A stretch of DNA of 64,000 nucleotides, from the NCBI RefSeq assembly GCF_963678635.1, contig NC_087067.1:19413639-19477638 (forward strand), read 5' to 3'. This DNA is from Symsagittifera roscoffensis. Its lineage: Eukaryota; Xenacoelomorpha; Acoela; Convolutidae. Below are positions 62,816 through 64,000 of this stretch, piece by piece. Position 1 is the stretch's first letter; the number at the start of each line of letters is the position of its first letter. A program made the translations under genes and the position numbers. Under the pieces are notes generated by a model. It had not been told where the DNA came from. It worked only from the letters and a program-made list of their open reading frames with translations, and made no database searches.

Positions 62816-63025
62816 CTTGTGTACTTTGACCATTGCGACATTAAGCTTCTTCGTGCAACAGTTTGAAGTTTGCTGAGGAGTCAAGGCTTTCGAATAATTT
62901 CTGACCAATGACAGATTCTTGTATTTGGACGCTTTTCGAACAAAGCCAAAACCCGCAAAGTTCAGCAACACAAAGCATCCAAATATAATGAGCAACAAAT
63001 AGACGATTTTCGAGTTTTTCGGAAA
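62816..63025 (-). CDS. Candidate host exon encoding a signal-anchor segment
   Basis: 210-nt block (exactly 70 codons) bounded on minus by TGTTTTAG before it and GTAATA after it, both good nematode splice-site matches. It encodes a short basic start (FPKNSKI), a single hydrophobic span (YLLLIIFGCFVLLNFAGFGF) and a soluble stretch with a CC pair, the layout of a type II membrane protein or a signal peptide exon. The next exon would lie leftward, so element A may have inserted in an intron of this gene. The gene is not recognised. Confidence 0.4.
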
Positions 63026-64000
63026 CTAAAACAGAAACAACTCAGGATTGTTTTGGAATCCAATGTTAACTAAAGTCCTTGAGGTGACTTCGATCAGCTG
63101 AAAACGCTGAAAAACTGGAAACATAAAAATTATTTTGCAATGTTTTTCTAAAGCATCCCCCCACACGCTATGTAAAGTACAAAACGATATTTTGTTTCGA
63201 CTTTCAAAGAAAATGAGGAAAAAATCTAGTACACGATAATAGCACGAAATATATCAAAATTACAATCTTAAAAGCCCAGTATTTCAGAGGTGAAATATTT
63301 TTTTTAAGTTTGAGCTCAGAACAAGAATACCGAATGATAATTTAAATTTTCTGCCAAAAATTGCTAGCAAAATCTCAAAATGTTTCTTTAGAAAAAACAC
63401 CACCCCGAAATTGTTTTTCATTTTGCTTTTTTTACAGTGACTATCGAATAATTTCTTAATTGACTAGGATTGTTAACGCTACAAATCTTGGGATAATATT
63501 TTTTGTGATTAAACTTGAATCCTTTTTTTTTCACATCCTGTATAAAACTGGGTGAACAGTACAGTTGGAACAAGTTTTATGCTATGGTTTTAATGATTTT
63601 AAAAAACTAGGCGCATGTTTTCTTTAATGTGTGATTTGCAAATCTTGTCAAAATCTTAGGCGATCAATCCAACTATCTCAAAAAAAAATTCTTAAACTCA
63701 ATTTTGCCCCAGGAAATTAGTTATCTTATAACGTGCCTAACTATTTTTAGGTACTATTCATAAACCTCTCTAACTCTTTTGTTGACAAATAAAGAGATAA
63801 TTGTCTTAAATAGGAAAGCTCTACCCAAAGTTAAGCATTTTTGCGCCAGTCAATTAATTGTGCGTCAGTTGTATTAAATTGGTCTGCTCAACGACTCATT
63901 TTTCACTTCCTGTGCAATCACTTAAGTGATTGGTGTGCTGAAATATCCGTTCACATTTCAGAGAGACAAAAATTTTTCCTGATTACTCACTGATTACGAT
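63026..64000. other. Flanking non-coding DNA
   Basis: A+T-rich with no open frame of interest, no repeat shared with the rest of the window, and no RNA gene recognised. Confidence 0.5.

Overview
The window is repeat-derived eukaryotic DNA, most likely from a nematode of the Caenorhabditis type. That is an inference from the A+T-rich background, a short nematode-sized intron, and a Maverick/Polinton whose capsid gene resembles the Caenorhabditis F54H12.2 family. Almost no ordinary host gene content is visible. Only one candidate host exon (62816-63025) lies outside mobile DNA.

Positions 1-15105 hold a decaying Maverick/Polinton, a virus-like DNA transposon, with nearly all genes on the minus strand. 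They include a protein-primed-type DNA polymerase B (cut by the window edge), adenain-like protease, major capsid protein, a basic capsid-associated protein, minor capsid protein, integrase, packaging ATPase, a two-TM protein and several conserved orphans. PolB, protease, integrase and ATPase all carry frame breaks, while both capsid genes are open. Between PolB and the protease sits a 3.7-kb cassette bounded by ~115-bp inverted repeats. It has its own genes, including a PC4-like ssDNA-binding protein. A 222-bp foldback element and a broken reverse-transcriptase fragment follow (15407-16215).

Positions 17304-62718 are one minus-strand LTR retrotransposon of Ty3/gypsy type (element A), with 410-bp LTRs and a 4-bp ACAG target duplication. 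It appears to be a tandem dimer that lost its middle. The right unit (A1) keeps 5' LTR, leader, a 155-aa ORF and gag. It joins a truncated central LTR at 57464, after which the left unit (A2) begins again. A2 has gag, protease, integrase, an ATG-less ORF, an envelope-like gene and a 602-aa ORF, but reverse transcriptase and RNase H are deleted.

Inside A2 gag, in the opposite orientation, sits a 22,980-bp plus-strand Ty3/gypsy-type element (element B, 32312-55291) with 884-bp LTRs that differ at about four positions, so it is young. B is the most unusual object here. It has a 4.4-kb leader packed with repeats and RNA hairpins, a Gag-protease ORF, and a Pol that carries a macro-domain-like module at its C-terminus. 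Downstream come an SGNH-hydrolase ORF and a 1212-aa orphan ORF, occupying the place where an env gene would normally be. B is close to intact: I see one in-frame stop in the protease and one 2-bp frameshift in RT.

The most notable signals are in the B leader. There are four exactly 69-nt repeats, most closed by the same stem. There are 22 copies of ACCCTCC in a 1329-bp tandem duplication. A hairpin module occurs four times, and its outer stem differs between subrepeats by four compensatory base-pair changes. B also repeats its polypurine-tract sequence GTCCGGGGAG five times inside pol.
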